From Devosia sp. Leaf420 (GTDB lineage Bacteria; Pseudomonadota; Alphaproteobacteria; Rhizobiales; Devosiaceae), in NCBI RefSeq assembly GCF_001425445.1, contig NZ_LMQU01000009.1, forward strand, positions 513,817-577,816: a stretch of DNA of 64,000 bases, given 5' to 3'. The notes below the pieces were generated by a model that was not told the origin of the DNA, did no database searches, and worked only from the letters and a program-made list of their open reading frames with translations. Below, one piece after another: positions 28,375 through 37,072 of the stretch. Numbering within the stretch: the first letter of the stretch is position 1; every line of letters begins with the position of its first letter. Position numbers and translations under genes: made by a program.

Positions 28375-30270
28375 ATGGCTGACAAACCCAATGAAAAGAA
28401 GCCGTCCGTTAACGCGGACGAAGGCTCGGTATTCTCTACCGTCCGCAATCTCTGGCCCTATATGTGGCCCGATGGCCGGCCCGATCTCAAGCTGCAGGTC
28501 GTGCTCGCCATCGGCGCTCTCCTCCTCAGCAAGGTCGCGACCACCCTCGTGCCTTTTGCCTATAAGGGCATCATCGACAATCTCGATGGCACCGATGTCG
28601 ATAGCCAGTTGGTGATGGGCCTCGCCATTCCGGTGGTGCTCGTCATCGCCTATGTGCTGGGCAATGTGCTCGATGCTGGCTTCCAGCAATTGCGCGACGT
28701 TCTCTTTGCCGGCGTTGGCCAGCATGCCGTGCGCAAACTTGCGCTCCAGACCTTCCACCATATGCACCGCCTCTCGCTGCGCTTCCATCTCGCGCGGCGC
28801 ACTGGCGGCCTCTCCCGCGTCATCGAGCGCGGCGTAAAAGGTATCGAAACGGTCGTCCGTTTCGCCATGCTCAATATCGCACCCACCATCGTCGAGTTCA
28901 TCGTCGTCGCCATCATCTTCGTCTGGCTCTTCGGCGTCAGCTATCTCGGCGTCCTGGTGGTGATGATCTGGGCCTATCTCTATTTCACCATCAAGGCCTC
29001 GAATTGGCGCATTTCCATCCGTCGGGACATGAACAATTCCGACACCGACGCCAATGGTAAGGCGATCGACAGCCTCCTCAATTATGAGACGGTCAAATAC
29101 TTCGCCAATGAGAAGATGGAGGCCGAGCGCTATGACGGCGCCATGGCGAGCTACGAAAAGTCCGCGATCCGCATCTGGACCTCGCTCGGCTGGCTGAACT
29201 TCGGCCAGGCCGTCATCTTCTATGGCGGCTTCCTGATCATCTCGATTATGGCCATCAATGGCGTCATGGCCGGCCGCCTGACGCTGGGCGATTTCGTGTT
29301 GCTCAACACCTTCCTGATGCAGATCTATCGTCCGCTCAATTTCATTGGCTTCGTTTATCGCGAGCTCCGCCAGGGCCTCACTGATATCGAAGAGATGTTC
29401 AAGCTCCTCGATCAGGATCCAGAAATCGTCGACAAGCCCAATGCGACCCCGCTCAAGGTCACTGGTCCTGTCATCCGTTTCGAAGACGTCACCTTCCACT
29501 ACGATCCAGATCGTCCGATCCTAAAGGGCGTCAGCTTCGAAGTGCCGGCCGGCAAGACGGTCGCGATCGTCGGACCCACCGGCGCCGGCAAGTCGACCAT
29601 TTCGCGTCTGCTCTACCGTTTTTACGACGTCACCGGCGGCCGCATCACTATCGATGGCCAGGACCTCCGCGATGTCACGCAGGAAAGCCTGCGCTCGACC
29701 ATCGGCATGGTGCCGCAGGACACGGTGCTCTTCAACGATACCATCGGCTACAATATCGAATATGGCCGCCCCGGTGCATCCGAGGAAGACATCCGCTCTG
29801 CCGCTCGCATGGCTCAGGTCGGCCCCTTCATCGAAAGCCTGCCCAAGGGCTATGAAACCCCGGTCGGCGAACGTGGGCTAAAACTGTCCGGCGGCGAAAA
29901 GCAACGCGTTGCCATAGCTCGCACTATCCTCAAAGCCCCCTCGATCCTCATCCTCGACGAAGCGACCTCCGCCCTCGATACCAAGACCGAGCGCGATATC
30001 CAGGCAGCTCTCGATGAAGTCTCGCGCAACCGTACCAGCGTCGTCATCGCCCACCGTCTCTCGACCGTGATCAATGCCGACGAAATCCTGGTTCTCCGCG
30101 AAGGCCTCGTTGCGGAGCGCGGCAACCACAGCCAGCTCCTCGCCCAAAACGGCCTCTACGCCCAAATGTGGAGCCGCCAACGCGAAGCCACCGAAGCCGA
30201 AGAAGCCCTCGCCCGCACCCGCGAAGACCCGGACGGTTTTGTAAAGCGCGGCACGCCCGCTGCGGAATAG
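28375..30270 (+). CDS. Atm1/HMT1-type ABC exporter
   Basis: A 631-residue half-transporter with six membrane helices in residues ~40-330 and an ATPase domain: Walker A GPTGAGKST (400-408), LSGGEKQRVAIAR signature, ILILDEATSALD Walker B and an AHRLST switch. The DSLLNYETVKYFANEKMEAERY stretch (intracellular loop) is diagnostic for the Atm1/ABCB7 group. Bacterial members such as NaAtm1 export glutathione-metal complexes (Ag, Hg) or oxidised glutathione. The ArsR gene upstream suggests metal-inducible expression. Confidence 0.92.
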   Translation: MADKPNEKKPSVNADEGSVFSTVRNLWPYMWPDGRPDLKLQVVLAIGALLLSKVATTLVPFAYKGIIDNLDGTDVDSQLVMGLAIPVVLVIAYVLGNVLDAGFQQLRDVLFAGVGQHAVRKLALQTFHHMHRLSLRFHLARRTGGLSRVIERGVKGIETVVRFAMLNIAPTIVEFIVVAIIFVWLFGVSYLGVLVVMIWAYLYFTIKASNWRISIRRDMNNSDTDANGKAIDSLLNYETVKYFANEKMEAERYDGAMASYEKSAIRIWTSLGWLNFGQAVIFYGGFLIISIMAINGVMAGRLTLGDFVLLNTFLMQIYRPLNFIGFVYRELRQGLTDIEEMFKLLDQDPEIVDKPNATPLKVTGPVIRFEDVTFHYDPDRPILKGVSFEVPAGKTVAIVGPTGAGKSTISRLLYRFYDVTGGRITIDGQDLRDVTQESLRSTIGMVPQDTVLFNDTIGYNIEYGRPGASEEDIRSAARMAQVGPFIESLPKGYETPVGERGLKLSGGEKQRVAIARTILKAPSILILDEATSALDTKTERDIQAALDEVSRNRTSVVIAHRLSTVINADEILVLREGLVAERGNHSQLLAQNGLYAQMWSRQREATEAEEALARTREDPDGFVKRGTPAAE

Positions 30271-30307
30271 TCTATGACTTGAACCAAGGCGTACCTCTCC
30301 ATCCTGC

Positions 30308-30443
30308 GTCATCCCCGCGAAAGCGGGGATCTCTTTTTGGACTGTGATTGAAGAGCAGCAGCAACCCCACGGAGTGTCACCCCGGCGAAGGCCGGGGCCC
30401 ATCCTGATATTTCAAGATTGCTCGCCGCTCGCGTGAGGATGAC
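30308..30443. repeat. dRS3-like palindromic repeat, two hairpins
   Basis: GTCATCC (30308-30314) pairs with GGATGAC (30437-30443). Inside are ATCCCCGC-GAAA-GCGGGGAT (30311-30330) and CCCCGGC-GAAG-GCCGGGG (30380-30397). The first hairpin is followed by CTCTTTTTGG and could terminate the ABC exporter transcript. Confidence 0.75.
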
Positions 30444-30540
30444 AGAGGATGAAGTCAAAGCGCCCGGTGCTGAGTGCTTAGAGCGCGCAATCAAGCCGTC
30501 AAACCTTGCCCCCTCCGCTCTCTCCGCCTAACCTCCCGCA

Positions 30541-31026
30541 ATGGCCATCCACCTCACCCCCGCGCGCCCTGACCAGAAGCCGATCATAGCCAATCTGATC
30601 CAGCTCTATCTCCACGACATGACCGCCTTCATGCCGTTTCCGGTCGGCGCGGATGGCCGCTACCAATACGATTTCCTTGACCGCTTCTGGCGCTTCCCCT
30701 ACCTCATCATGTCCGATGAAGAGATCGCCGGCTTCGCCGTCGTCATCGACGAGTGCCCGCTCACCGGCCGCAAGCCCTGCTGGTTCATGGCCGAGTTCTT
30801 TGTCTTGAAAGCCTATCGGGGCAGGGGAGCCGGCAAAGCCGCCGTCAACGAGGCCCTCGTCCTCCACCCCGGCCCCTGGCACATCGCCGTGCCCCACGCC
30901 AACACCGCCGCCCAATTCTTCTGGCCCAAAGTCCTCGCACCCCAAGCCCTGACCACCCGCGACATCCACTTCGACGGCGACGATTGGCGGCTTAATGAGT
31001 TTGTGGCTCAAGGGCCGTTGAGATAG
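30541..31026 (+). CDS. GNAT family N-acetyltransferase
   Basis: A 161-residue acyltransferase with the acetyl-CoA loop YRGRGAGKAA (motif A) preceded by the strand WFMAEFFVLKA. The N-terminal region (QLYLHDMT) resembles uncharacterised GNATs of Rhizobiales. Substrate unknown. The stop codon nearly touches the convergent doc toxin gene (31029). Confidence 0.85.
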   Translation: MAIHLTPARPDQKPIIANLIQLYLHDMTAFMPFPVGADGRYQYDFLDRFWRFPYLIMSDEEIAGFAVVIDECPLTGRKPCWFMAEFFVLKAYRGRGAGKAAVNEALVLHPGPWHIAVPHANTAAQFFWPKVLAPQALTTRDIHFDGDDWRLNEFVAQGPLR

Positions 31027-31028
31027 AA

Positions 31029-31409
31029 TTAGGTCAGCGGGGCTGTGTGCTGGCGCAACCACGCCTCAAGAACGTCCTTGCGAAACGATCCGGCCTGGAG
31101 ATTTGAGTAGATGAAGCGCTCAATCTCGTCGTTGTCGGCCACAACGTCCGAGCCATTCAGCTGTTGAAAGAGTTCGAGACAGGCATAGGCGACGCGCTTA
31201 TTTCCATCGACGAAGCCATGGTTCATCGCCAGGCTTTCCCAGAGTGCGGCAGCTTCCTCGATAAGGTCGGCATAATAGCCCGTTTGTGGGCGAAGCAGTG
31301 CCGCCTCGATCAGGCCGAGGTCCCGAACGCCCGCCGCACCACCAAATTTTTCGATCAGGATGGCATGGATGCGCAGCGCTTCTTCAAGCGTCAAATAGCT
31401 GAAAGGCAT
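31029..31409 (-). CDS. doc: Doc-type toxin (Fic/DOC family)
   Basis: A 126-residue death-on-curing toxin. The Fic signature is HGFVDGNKR at residues 64-72, in the Doc form (HxFx(D)xNKR). Doc phosphorylates elongation factor Tu and stops translation; whether this copy is active is not shown. The phd antitoxin gene lies 5 bases upstream on the same strand, the usual order. It is convergent with the GNAT gene. Confidence 0.9.
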   Translation of the reverse strand: MPFSYLTLEEALRIHAILIEKFGGAAGVRDLGLIEAALLRPQTGYYADLIEEAAALWESLAMNHGFVDGNKRVAYACLELFQQLNGSDVVADNDEIERFIYSNLQAGSFRKDVLEAWLRQHTAPLT

Positions 31410-31414
31410 GCTGG

Positions 31415-31654
31415 CTATCGAGCGAGCGCTTCATAAAGCGACTTCCGTTTTTCCACGCTTCTCGCCATCAACTCTTCGATCGCAGGTCTGACCTTGGCTG
31501 TACCGTTCGCGGCTCTCAGTTCAGCATATTGCTCCGCCGACAGCACGACCACGACATCTCTGCCATTTTTTTGGACGTGCACCGGACCAGCCTGCGCCAT
31601 TTCCAAAACTTGGCCAAACTTGTTTTTAGCATCCGTCGCCGAGATTTGTGCCAT
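31415..31654 (-). CDS. phd: Phd/YefM family antitoxin
   Basis: The 79-residue protein has the Phd N-terminal DNA-binding fold (AQISATDAKNKFGQVLEMAQ, then GPVHVQKNGRDVVVVLS) and a charged C-terminal helix (ARSVEKRKSLYEALAR) that would neutralise Doc. The ATG at 31652-31654 has AGGG upstream; another ATG two codons earlier is possible. It is the first gene of the toxin-antitoxin operon and probably binds the palindrome upstream. Confidence 0.9.
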   Translation of the reverse strand: MAQISATDAKNKFGQVLEMAQAGPVHVQKNGRDVVVVLSAEQYAELRAANGTAKVRPAIEELMARSVEKRKSLYEALAR

Positions 31655-31667
31655 GGTCATCCCTTTC

Positions 31668-31715
31668 AGCTAAAATAGCTAAATTGGATATAATCCATTC
31701 CGCCCACATTGTCAC
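31668..31715 (-). promoter_or_regulatory. phd-doc promoter and operator
   Basis: On the minus strand GTGACA (31715-31710), 17 bases, then TATATC (31692-31687) form a sigma-70-like promoter. Just downstream, at the expected transcript start, AGCTA-AAA-TAGCT (31668-31680) is a perfect inverted repeat suited to autorepression by Phd. Confidence 0.5.
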
Positions 31716-31723
31716 CCACCAAT

Positions 31724-31755
31724 AAAAAAAGGCCCACATCGCTGCGGGCCCTTTT
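31724..31755 (-). terminator. rho-independent terminator of the PadR-RND operon
   Basis: On the minus strand AAAAGGGCCC...GGGCC closes a GC-rich loop and is followed by TTTTTTTATT. It starts about 20 bases after the RND transporter stop. Confidence 0.8.
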
Positions 31756-31776
31756 CATTCTTCGATCCACCAAACA

Positions 31777-34700
31777 CTACTCCGCCGCATCCCGGCGATC
31801 GTGCAGCCCGGCATCTTTGCTGACGACAAAGCGCTGGGTGCCATCGGCGGTTTCTTCGACGGCCATGCCGTCAAAGCCTGCCGGAGTAGCCGTGGCCGGC
31901 CGGCGGCGCATGCTGCGGATCCATTCGCCCGTGCCCTTGATCTGGCGCCAGAGAACGCTTGGCGCAGTGATCATCACCGGAACCATGATCAGCGTTAGGA
32001 GCGTCGAAAAGAAGAGGCCCGATACAAGCGCTGCCGAGAGGTGGATGAACCACGAACCCGCCAGACCACCCACCACGATTTCGCGGCGGATGAAGTCGAA
32101 CTCGACGTTCGCCCACATCGGGATAACGCCAAGCGCCGTGAGGAACGCGGTCAACAACACCGGACGCACACGCTGCGCGACCGTCAACAACATGGCCTTC
32201 ACCGGCTCGACATGCTGGTGGCGGTTATAGTCATTGTAGGTGTCGATCAGCACGATGCCGTTCTTCACCACAATGCCCGCCAGTGCCACGATGCCGAGAC
32301 CAGTCATGATGGCCGAGAAGGTCATCCCCGTTGCCAGCATGCCCAGAAGCACACCCGCAACCGACATCACCACCGTCGAGAGCGTCACCATCACCTGGAA
32401 GAAGCTGTTATATTCGAGCAGCAGGATGAAGAAGATCAGCGCCATAGCCATGCCCATCGCCGTAACGATAAAGGCATTGGCATCGCCCATCTGCTCTTCG
32501 GCACCGCCAAAAGCGACATTGACGCTTTCAGGGAAGTTCTGCTCGCCGATCCACTTCTGCAGCTCTGCAACCTTATCGGCCGCATAGACGCCTTCGGGCA
32601 GGTTCACGAGCCCAGCCGCCACGTTCATCACATAGACCTGATTGCGGCGCTCGATATTGGCGACCTTGGGTACAGCCTTGCGGTCGATGAAATTCGAGAC
32701 CGGGATCATGCCACCGGCGGTGGCGATGCGCATGGAATCGAGCGCGTCGAACGTGCGTTCGTCCTTGGGCAGACGAACGCGAATATCGAGTTCGTCGCCT
32801 TCCTCGTCACGATAGGTGCCGAGCTTCACGCCATTGGTGATGAGCTGCACATAGGGCACGAGCTCACGCACGCCGAGACCATATTTCCCCGCCTCTGCCC
32901 GATCGACAGTGATCTGCCAATCGATGCCGGGGGAAGGGCGGCCATCTTCGGCATCGACCACTTCCGGCCACGTAGAAAGGTGATTGCGGATCGCGGTCAC
33001 CACAGGCACGAGGTCGTCGTAATTGGTGCTTTCCACCCGCAGGTTGATATCCTTGCCGGCCGGAGGTCCATTCTCGACCGCCAAAACCTGAACATCGAGC
33101 CCGGCAATGCCGGCAACGCGATTGCGGATATCGGCGAAAATCTGTTCCGCCTTGATACGCTGGTTCCAATTGGTGAGCTGGAGCTGGAAATTGCCGATCG
33201 TGTCAGGCGGCATGGTGCCGGCGGCGCCGGTCGTGCCAAATTGCATGATCACGTCTTGGATGCCATTGACCTGCAAGAGCTGGTCTTCGACCTCGATCAG
33301 CATGTCGCGCACTTCTTCGGGCGAATAGTTGCCCTGTCCAACCACGGCCACCGTTGCATATTCCGGTTCGGAAGCCGGGAAGGCTTCGGACCCGGTGGGA
33401 TGCGTGGCATAGGTCACGAAGATCGCGACGATGATACCGAATCCGACGGCCAGTGTCGGCACTGGCCAGGAAATCAGCTTGTCCATCAACCGCACATAGA
33501 GCCCGGTCAGGCCCGACACCTTCTTGGTGTCGAACTTGTCGGGATACATGACGATATCGGCCTTGGCCTTTGCAACCGGATCGACATGGGTCGAAGCGAT
33601 GACGGAGCCGATAACTGGCATGAAGATCAGCGCCGAAATGAACGAGGCGATCATGACGATGATCACGATCATCGGCAGATAGCTCATGAACTTGCCGATG
33701 ATCCCAGGCCAGAAGAGGAGCGGAATGAATGCGCCAAGCGTCGTTGCCGTCGCGCCAACCACGGGCACGAACATCTTGCGCATGGCCATGATGAAGGCTT
33801 CCTTCTTCGGAACGCCCTCCATCAGTTTTCGCTCGGCATACTCGACGACCACGACAGGGTCGTCGACGAGCACGCCCACCGCGATCACGAGCCCGAACAT
33901 CACCATCATATTGATGGTCATGCCCAGCATTTCGGCGACGAGAAAGGCCATCATGAACGAGAGCGGGATCGAAAGCCCGATCATCAGCGCAGGGCGCAGG
34001 CCAAGCGTTGCGATACAGGTGATCAGCACCAGCGCCACAGCGGTCAAAACAGCGGCTTCCAGCGAGCGGAAGAGATTGGTGGTCGTTTCAGCCTGATCGA
34101 GGAAGAAGCTGTAGCCAACCCCATTGCCCCAGCTCTTCGCCAGTTCGGCCGTCGTCGCGCGGATCTGGCTCGAGACGTCGATGATGTTCGTGCCGGCTTT
34201 CTTCGACACGCCCAGAATCTGCGCCGGCGAGCCGTTCACCTGGGTATATTCCGTGGCGTCGGCCAGCGTGCGCGTAATGGTTGCCACATCGCCGAAGGTG
34301 ACGACGGTGTTGCCGTCGGTCTTGATCGGCAGATTGTAGACGTCCTCGGCATTGCTGATGAGGCCGGGCACTTCGATATTGAACGAGCCCTGTCCGGTGT
34401 TGAGCGTACCGCCAGGCACGACCATGTTGTTGCGCGATAGCGCGTCAAAGAGCTGGTTGGCCGTCAGGCCATAGGCTTCCAGACGGAGCAGGTCGATGCG
34501 GACCTCGAGCTGTTCCTTGCGCGCGCCCGAAAGCTTGACTTCGCGCACATCGCCCAGCGCTTCGAGCGCATCCTGCAATTGCTCGGCGCGGCGGTTGAGT
34601 TCCTTTTCAGGCGCCGTGCCATAGATAGCCACCGACATGACCGGGCCGATGAAATCGACCTCGCTCACGGTCGGATCGTCGGCGTCAGCGGGGAGCTTGG

Positions 34701-35052
34701 CCTTGATCGCGTCCATCTTGGCGCGCGTATCCTGCAGCGCCTGGTCCTTGTTGGTGTTGATGTCGAATTCGAGGATCACCGAAGCATGGCCGGTGGTCGA
34801 GGTCGACGAGATGTTCTGGAGGCCCGGCAGATTGGCCAGTTCCTCTTCGGCAGGCTTTGCCAAAAGGTTTTCCGCGTCGCGCGGTGAAACGCCGGTCTGG
34901 CTGATCGAGACGTAGAGATAGGGCACGTCGATGGCCGGGAAACTTTCCTTTGGCATGGAAAGATAGGCCGCCGTACCAGCCGTCAGGACAATCGCCATGA
35001 CGGTGAGGACGACTCTGGGCATCCTCAAAATCTTTTCGATGAAGTCGAGCAT
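31777..35052 (-). CDS. RND efflux transporter, inner-membrane permease
   Basis: A 1091-residue AcrB-fold protein with a first helix (VVLTVMAIVLTAGTAAYLSM), a large periplasmic loop (~40-330), a helix bundle, a second periplasmic loop (~570-870) and a final bundle. The proton-relay aspartates are in GVLVDDPVVVVEY. It is closer to the short-spaced RND group with PSRDAEN-type porter motifs (SPRDAENLLAKPAEEEL) than to classic AcrB. It exports drugs, solvents or metabolites with the adaptor encoded upstream; no outer-membrane factor gene is present, so a shared TolC-like partner is needed. Confidence 0.94.
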   Translation of the reverse strand: MLDFIEKILRMPRVVLTVMAIVLTAGTAAYLSMPKESFPAIDVPYLYVSISQTGVSPRDAENLLAKPAEEELANLPGLQNISSTSTTGHASVILEFDINTNKDQALQDTRAKMDAIKAKLPADADDPTVSEVDFIGPVMSVAIYGTAPEKELNRRAEQLQDALEALGDVREVKLSGARKEQLEVRIDLLRLEAYGLTANQLFDALSRNNMVVPGGTLNTGQGSFNIEVPGLISNAEDVYNLPIKTDGNTVVTFGDVATITRTLADATEYTQVNGSPAQILGVSKKAGTNIIDVSSQIRATTAELAKSWGNGVGYSFFLDQAETTTNLFRSLEAAVLTAVALVLITCIATLGLRPALMIGLSIPLSFMMAFLVAEMLGMTINMMVMFGLVIAVGVLVDDPVVVVEYAERKLMEGVPKKEAFIMAMRKMFVPVVGATATTLGAFIPLLFWPGIIGKFMSYLPMIVIIVMIASFISALIFMPVIGSVIASTHVDPVAKAKADIVMYPDKFDTKKVSGLTGLYVRLMDKLISWPVPTLAVGFGIIVAIFVTYATHPTGSEAFPASEPEYATVAVVGQGNYSPEEVRDMLIEVEDQLLQVNGIQDVIMQFGTTGAAGTMPPDTIGNFQLQLTNWNQRIKAEQIFADIRNRVAGIAGLDVQVLAVENGPPAGKDINLRVESTNYDDLVPVVTAIRNHLSTWPEVVDAEDGRPSPGIDWQITVDRAEAGKYGLGVRELVPYVQLITNGVKLGTYRDEEGDELDIRVRLPKDERTFDALDSMRIATAGGMIPVSNFIDRKAVPKVANIERRNQVYVMNVAAGLVNLPEGVYAADKVAELQKWIGEQNFPESVNVAFGGAEEQMGDANAFIVTAMGMAMALIFFILLLEYNSFFQVMVTLSTVVMSVAGVLLGMLATGMTFSAIMTGLGIVALAGIVVKNGIVLIDTYNDYNRHQHVEPVKAMLLTVAQRVRPVLLTAFLTALGVIPMWANVEFDFIRREIVVGGLAGSWFIHLSAALVSGLFFSTLLTLIMVPVMITAPSVLWRQIKGTGEWIRSMRRRPATATPAGFDGMAVEETADGTQRFVVSKDAGLHDRRDAAE

Positions 35053-35063
35053 GAAACTCGTCC

Positions 35064-36332
35064 TTAGCTGGCTACGGGTTCAGTCGGCGTAGTCGCCGCC
35101 GGGCTGGCCTTCACGGCCTGTCCGGCAGTCACACTTTCCTGGCCCACGGTAATCACCTCGGCCGTTACGGGCAGGCCTGTCACCCAGACGCCCTGGCGTG
35201 TGTCGCTCACGATCGTCACGGGATGGAAGGCAACAACGCCATTTTCCACCGTGCGCACGCCAAGCGTACCTTCGTCGTCGAGCGTCAGCACCGATTGCGG
35301 CAGCAGGTGTCCGGGCGCAGCGCCGAGATTGACCTTGGCTTCCGCCGTCACCCCGTCCTTGATGGCAAAGTCGGCATTCGGGATTTCAATTTCGACGGGG
35401 AAGGAGCGCGTCGCATTGTCGGCCTGCGACGCGATATAGGTCACCTTGCCCTCGACACTCTGGCCGGTCACGGTCGTGATCGTCGCTTCAAGCCCCACCT
35501 TGGCAAGGCCGATATGCTTTTCCGGAACCATGCCGGCAAAGACCATCGGGTCGAGCTGCACGATCGTGGCGCAAGCACCACCGGCATTGAGCATCGCACC
35601 AGCCGTCGCGACCGGGTCCTGCACGAGGCCGGCGACCTTGGCCGTAATTTCCGTGCGGTCAAGTTCCGCCTGCGCATTGTCGAGACCAGCAGCAGCCTGG
35701 CTCACGCCGGCCTTGGCCTGGGCAAGCGCCACATCGGCAGCATTGGCGGTGTTTGCAGCGGCAAGGCCACGCTGGCGAAGGTCGGCATTGGTATCGAAGT
35801 TGAGCTGCGCCTGGGCAAGCGCTGCATTGGCTTGATCGACGCCGGCCTGTGCCTGGGCAACGGCGGCGGCGCGCGTGCCCTGGTCGAGCGTGCAGAGCGC
35901 ATCGCCCACATTGACGCGCTGGCCCTTAGTCACATGCACCGTATCGACGGTGCCGGCAGTTTCGGCAACGGCGGTGATGCTGGATTTGGCGATCGTGCGG
36001 CCGCGCAGCGGCACTTCGATCGGCATGGGCTGGGCGGTAAAGGTCTGGACCCGAACATCCGGCATCGGGGCATTGGCGCCAGTTGTCTCTTCATTGCGCT
36101 GGGCAATGGTCAGGGCAGGGTCGACTTCCGGCTCATGGTGTTCGGCCAGCAGCCCGGCATTGCCGAGCGCCGTAGCCACCGGACCATGTTCCTTGCCTTC
36201 GATCACCGAGACGATTGGCTTTTCGCCATTGCCCGGGCCGTTGCCGCCCATCACGAGCGTTCCGGTCGAAAGCCACGCGCCTGCACCCAGAAGGATCAGC
36301 AGCGCGAGCCCGTAGGAAAACAATGCACGCAT
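35064..36332 (-). CDS. RND efflux periplasmic adaptor subunit
   Basis: A 422-residue membrane fusion protein: N-terminal anchor helix (FSYGLALLILLGAGAWLSTG), a linker, a biotinyl-lipoyl half (AETAGTVDTVHVTKGQRVNV), an alpha-hairpin rich in Ala/Gln (QAQAGVDQANAALAQAQLNF), the second lipoyl half (AKVAGLVQDPVATAGAM) and beta-barrel domains. It bridges the RND pump to an outer-membrane channel. It lies 11 bases upstream of the pump gene and 16 bases downstream of padR. Confidence 0.93.
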   Translation of the reverse strand: MRALFSYGLALLILLGAGAWLSTGTLVMGGNGPGNGEKPIVSVIEGKEHGPVATALGNAGLLAEHHEPEVDPALTIAQRNEETTGANAPMPDVRVQTFTAQPMPIEVPLRGRTIAKSSITAVAETAGTVDTVHVTKGQRVNVGDALCTLDQGTRAAAVAQAQAGVDQANAALAQAQLNFDTNADLRQRGLAAANTANAADVALAQAKAGVSQAAAGLDNAQAELDRTEITAKVAGLVQDPVATAGAMLNAGGACATIVQLDPMVFAGMVPEKHIGLAKVGLEATITTVTGQSVEGKVTYIASQADNATRSFPVEIEIPNADFAIKDGVTAEAKVNLGAAPGHLLPQSVLTLDDEGTLGVRTVENGVVAFHPVTIVSDTRQGVWVTGLPVTAEVITVGQESVTAGQAVKASPAATTPTEPVAS

Positions 36333-36348
36333 AGAATAGTCGCCCCTT

Positions 36349-36900
36349 TTATTCCGCCGCGTCCTTGCGTTGCTCGGCTCGCGATAAAGTGATCAGTTCG
36401 TGCATATGGGTGCGCAAATAGCGTTCCGCAACATCCAATACTGCACGACCGTAATTGATGACCCAGCAATCAGCCGGGCTGCAGTTTCCGTCAGCTTCGC
36501 CCTGTTCGAGCCGCTGGCGGTCCTTTGCAATTCGCTCCAGATGCTCTTCGGCGCGTTGCGCCACCAAGTTCTGCGGCAAGATGCTGACAAACCGTGCCAG
36601 TAGGAGAAACGGACTGCGAAAAACGTCTTCCCCGATCGGGCCGGACAGGTCTTCGGCAAAAGCCTCGCGCCCGGTGTCGGTGATGGAATAGACCTTGCGC
36701 GCCGGCTTGCCGTCTTGCGGCACGATCCGGCTCGTCACGAGGCCATCCTCTTCGAGCTTTGCCAGTGCCGGATAGATCGACCCAAAACTGGCCTCGACGA
36801 AATAGGCGAACTCGCCTTCCGAGGCCATGCGGCGGATATCGTAGCCCGTGGCTTCGCCCTCATAGAGAACCGACAGGCAAAGCGTCCGCACGTTCATCAA
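36349..36900 (-). CDS. PadR family transcriptional regulator
   Basis: A 183-residue regulator with the PadR winged helix (LCLSVLYEGEATGYDIRRMASEG, SFGSIYPALAKLEEDGLVTSR) and a C-terminal helical dimerisation domain (VirA/AphA type). As first gene of the operon with an RND adaptor and pump, it is most likely a repressor relieved by a pump substrate. A promoter with an overlapping palindrome-like site lies directly upstream. Confidence 0.93.
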   Translation of the reverse strand: MMNVRTLCLSVLYEGEATGYDIRRMASEGEFAYFVEASFGSIYPALAKLEEDGLVTSRIVPQDGKPARKVYSITDTGREAFAEDLSGPIGEDVFRSPFLLLARFVSILPQNLVAQRAEEHLERIAKDRQRLEQGEADGNCSPADCWVINYGRAVLDVAERYLRTHMHELITLSRAEQRKDAAE

Positions 36901-36928
36901 GCACCCATCCTCCGGCCTATTCCGGTTC

Positions 36929-36957
36929 GATATATGCTCGGGCTATATATTGTCCAA
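36929..36957 (-). promoter_or_regulatory. padR-RND operon promoter with candidate PadR operator
   Basis: On the minus strand TTGGAC (36957-36952), 17 bases, TATATC (36934-36929). The spacer holds a near-palindrome, TATAT...ATATA, centred on GCTCGGGC (36931-36949), so a bound repressor would block both elements. The start codon is 29 bases downstream. Confidence 0.5.
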
Positions 36958-37072
36958 CCCCCTCACGGCAAGATTTACGAGGGAGGGCATCGCGCAGATC
37001 AGTTAAGCGTGTGTTGCATGTCCCCCAATGTTCCCCTGACAAAGTCTATAGGGACGGGACATTGCCGCAGTA

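Noticed and set aside
32041..34440. Long plus-strand open frame (799 codons) opposite the RND pump
   Set aside because: It is His/Asp/Arg-rich, typical of antisense frames in high-GC genes, and the RND pump is certain on the other strand.
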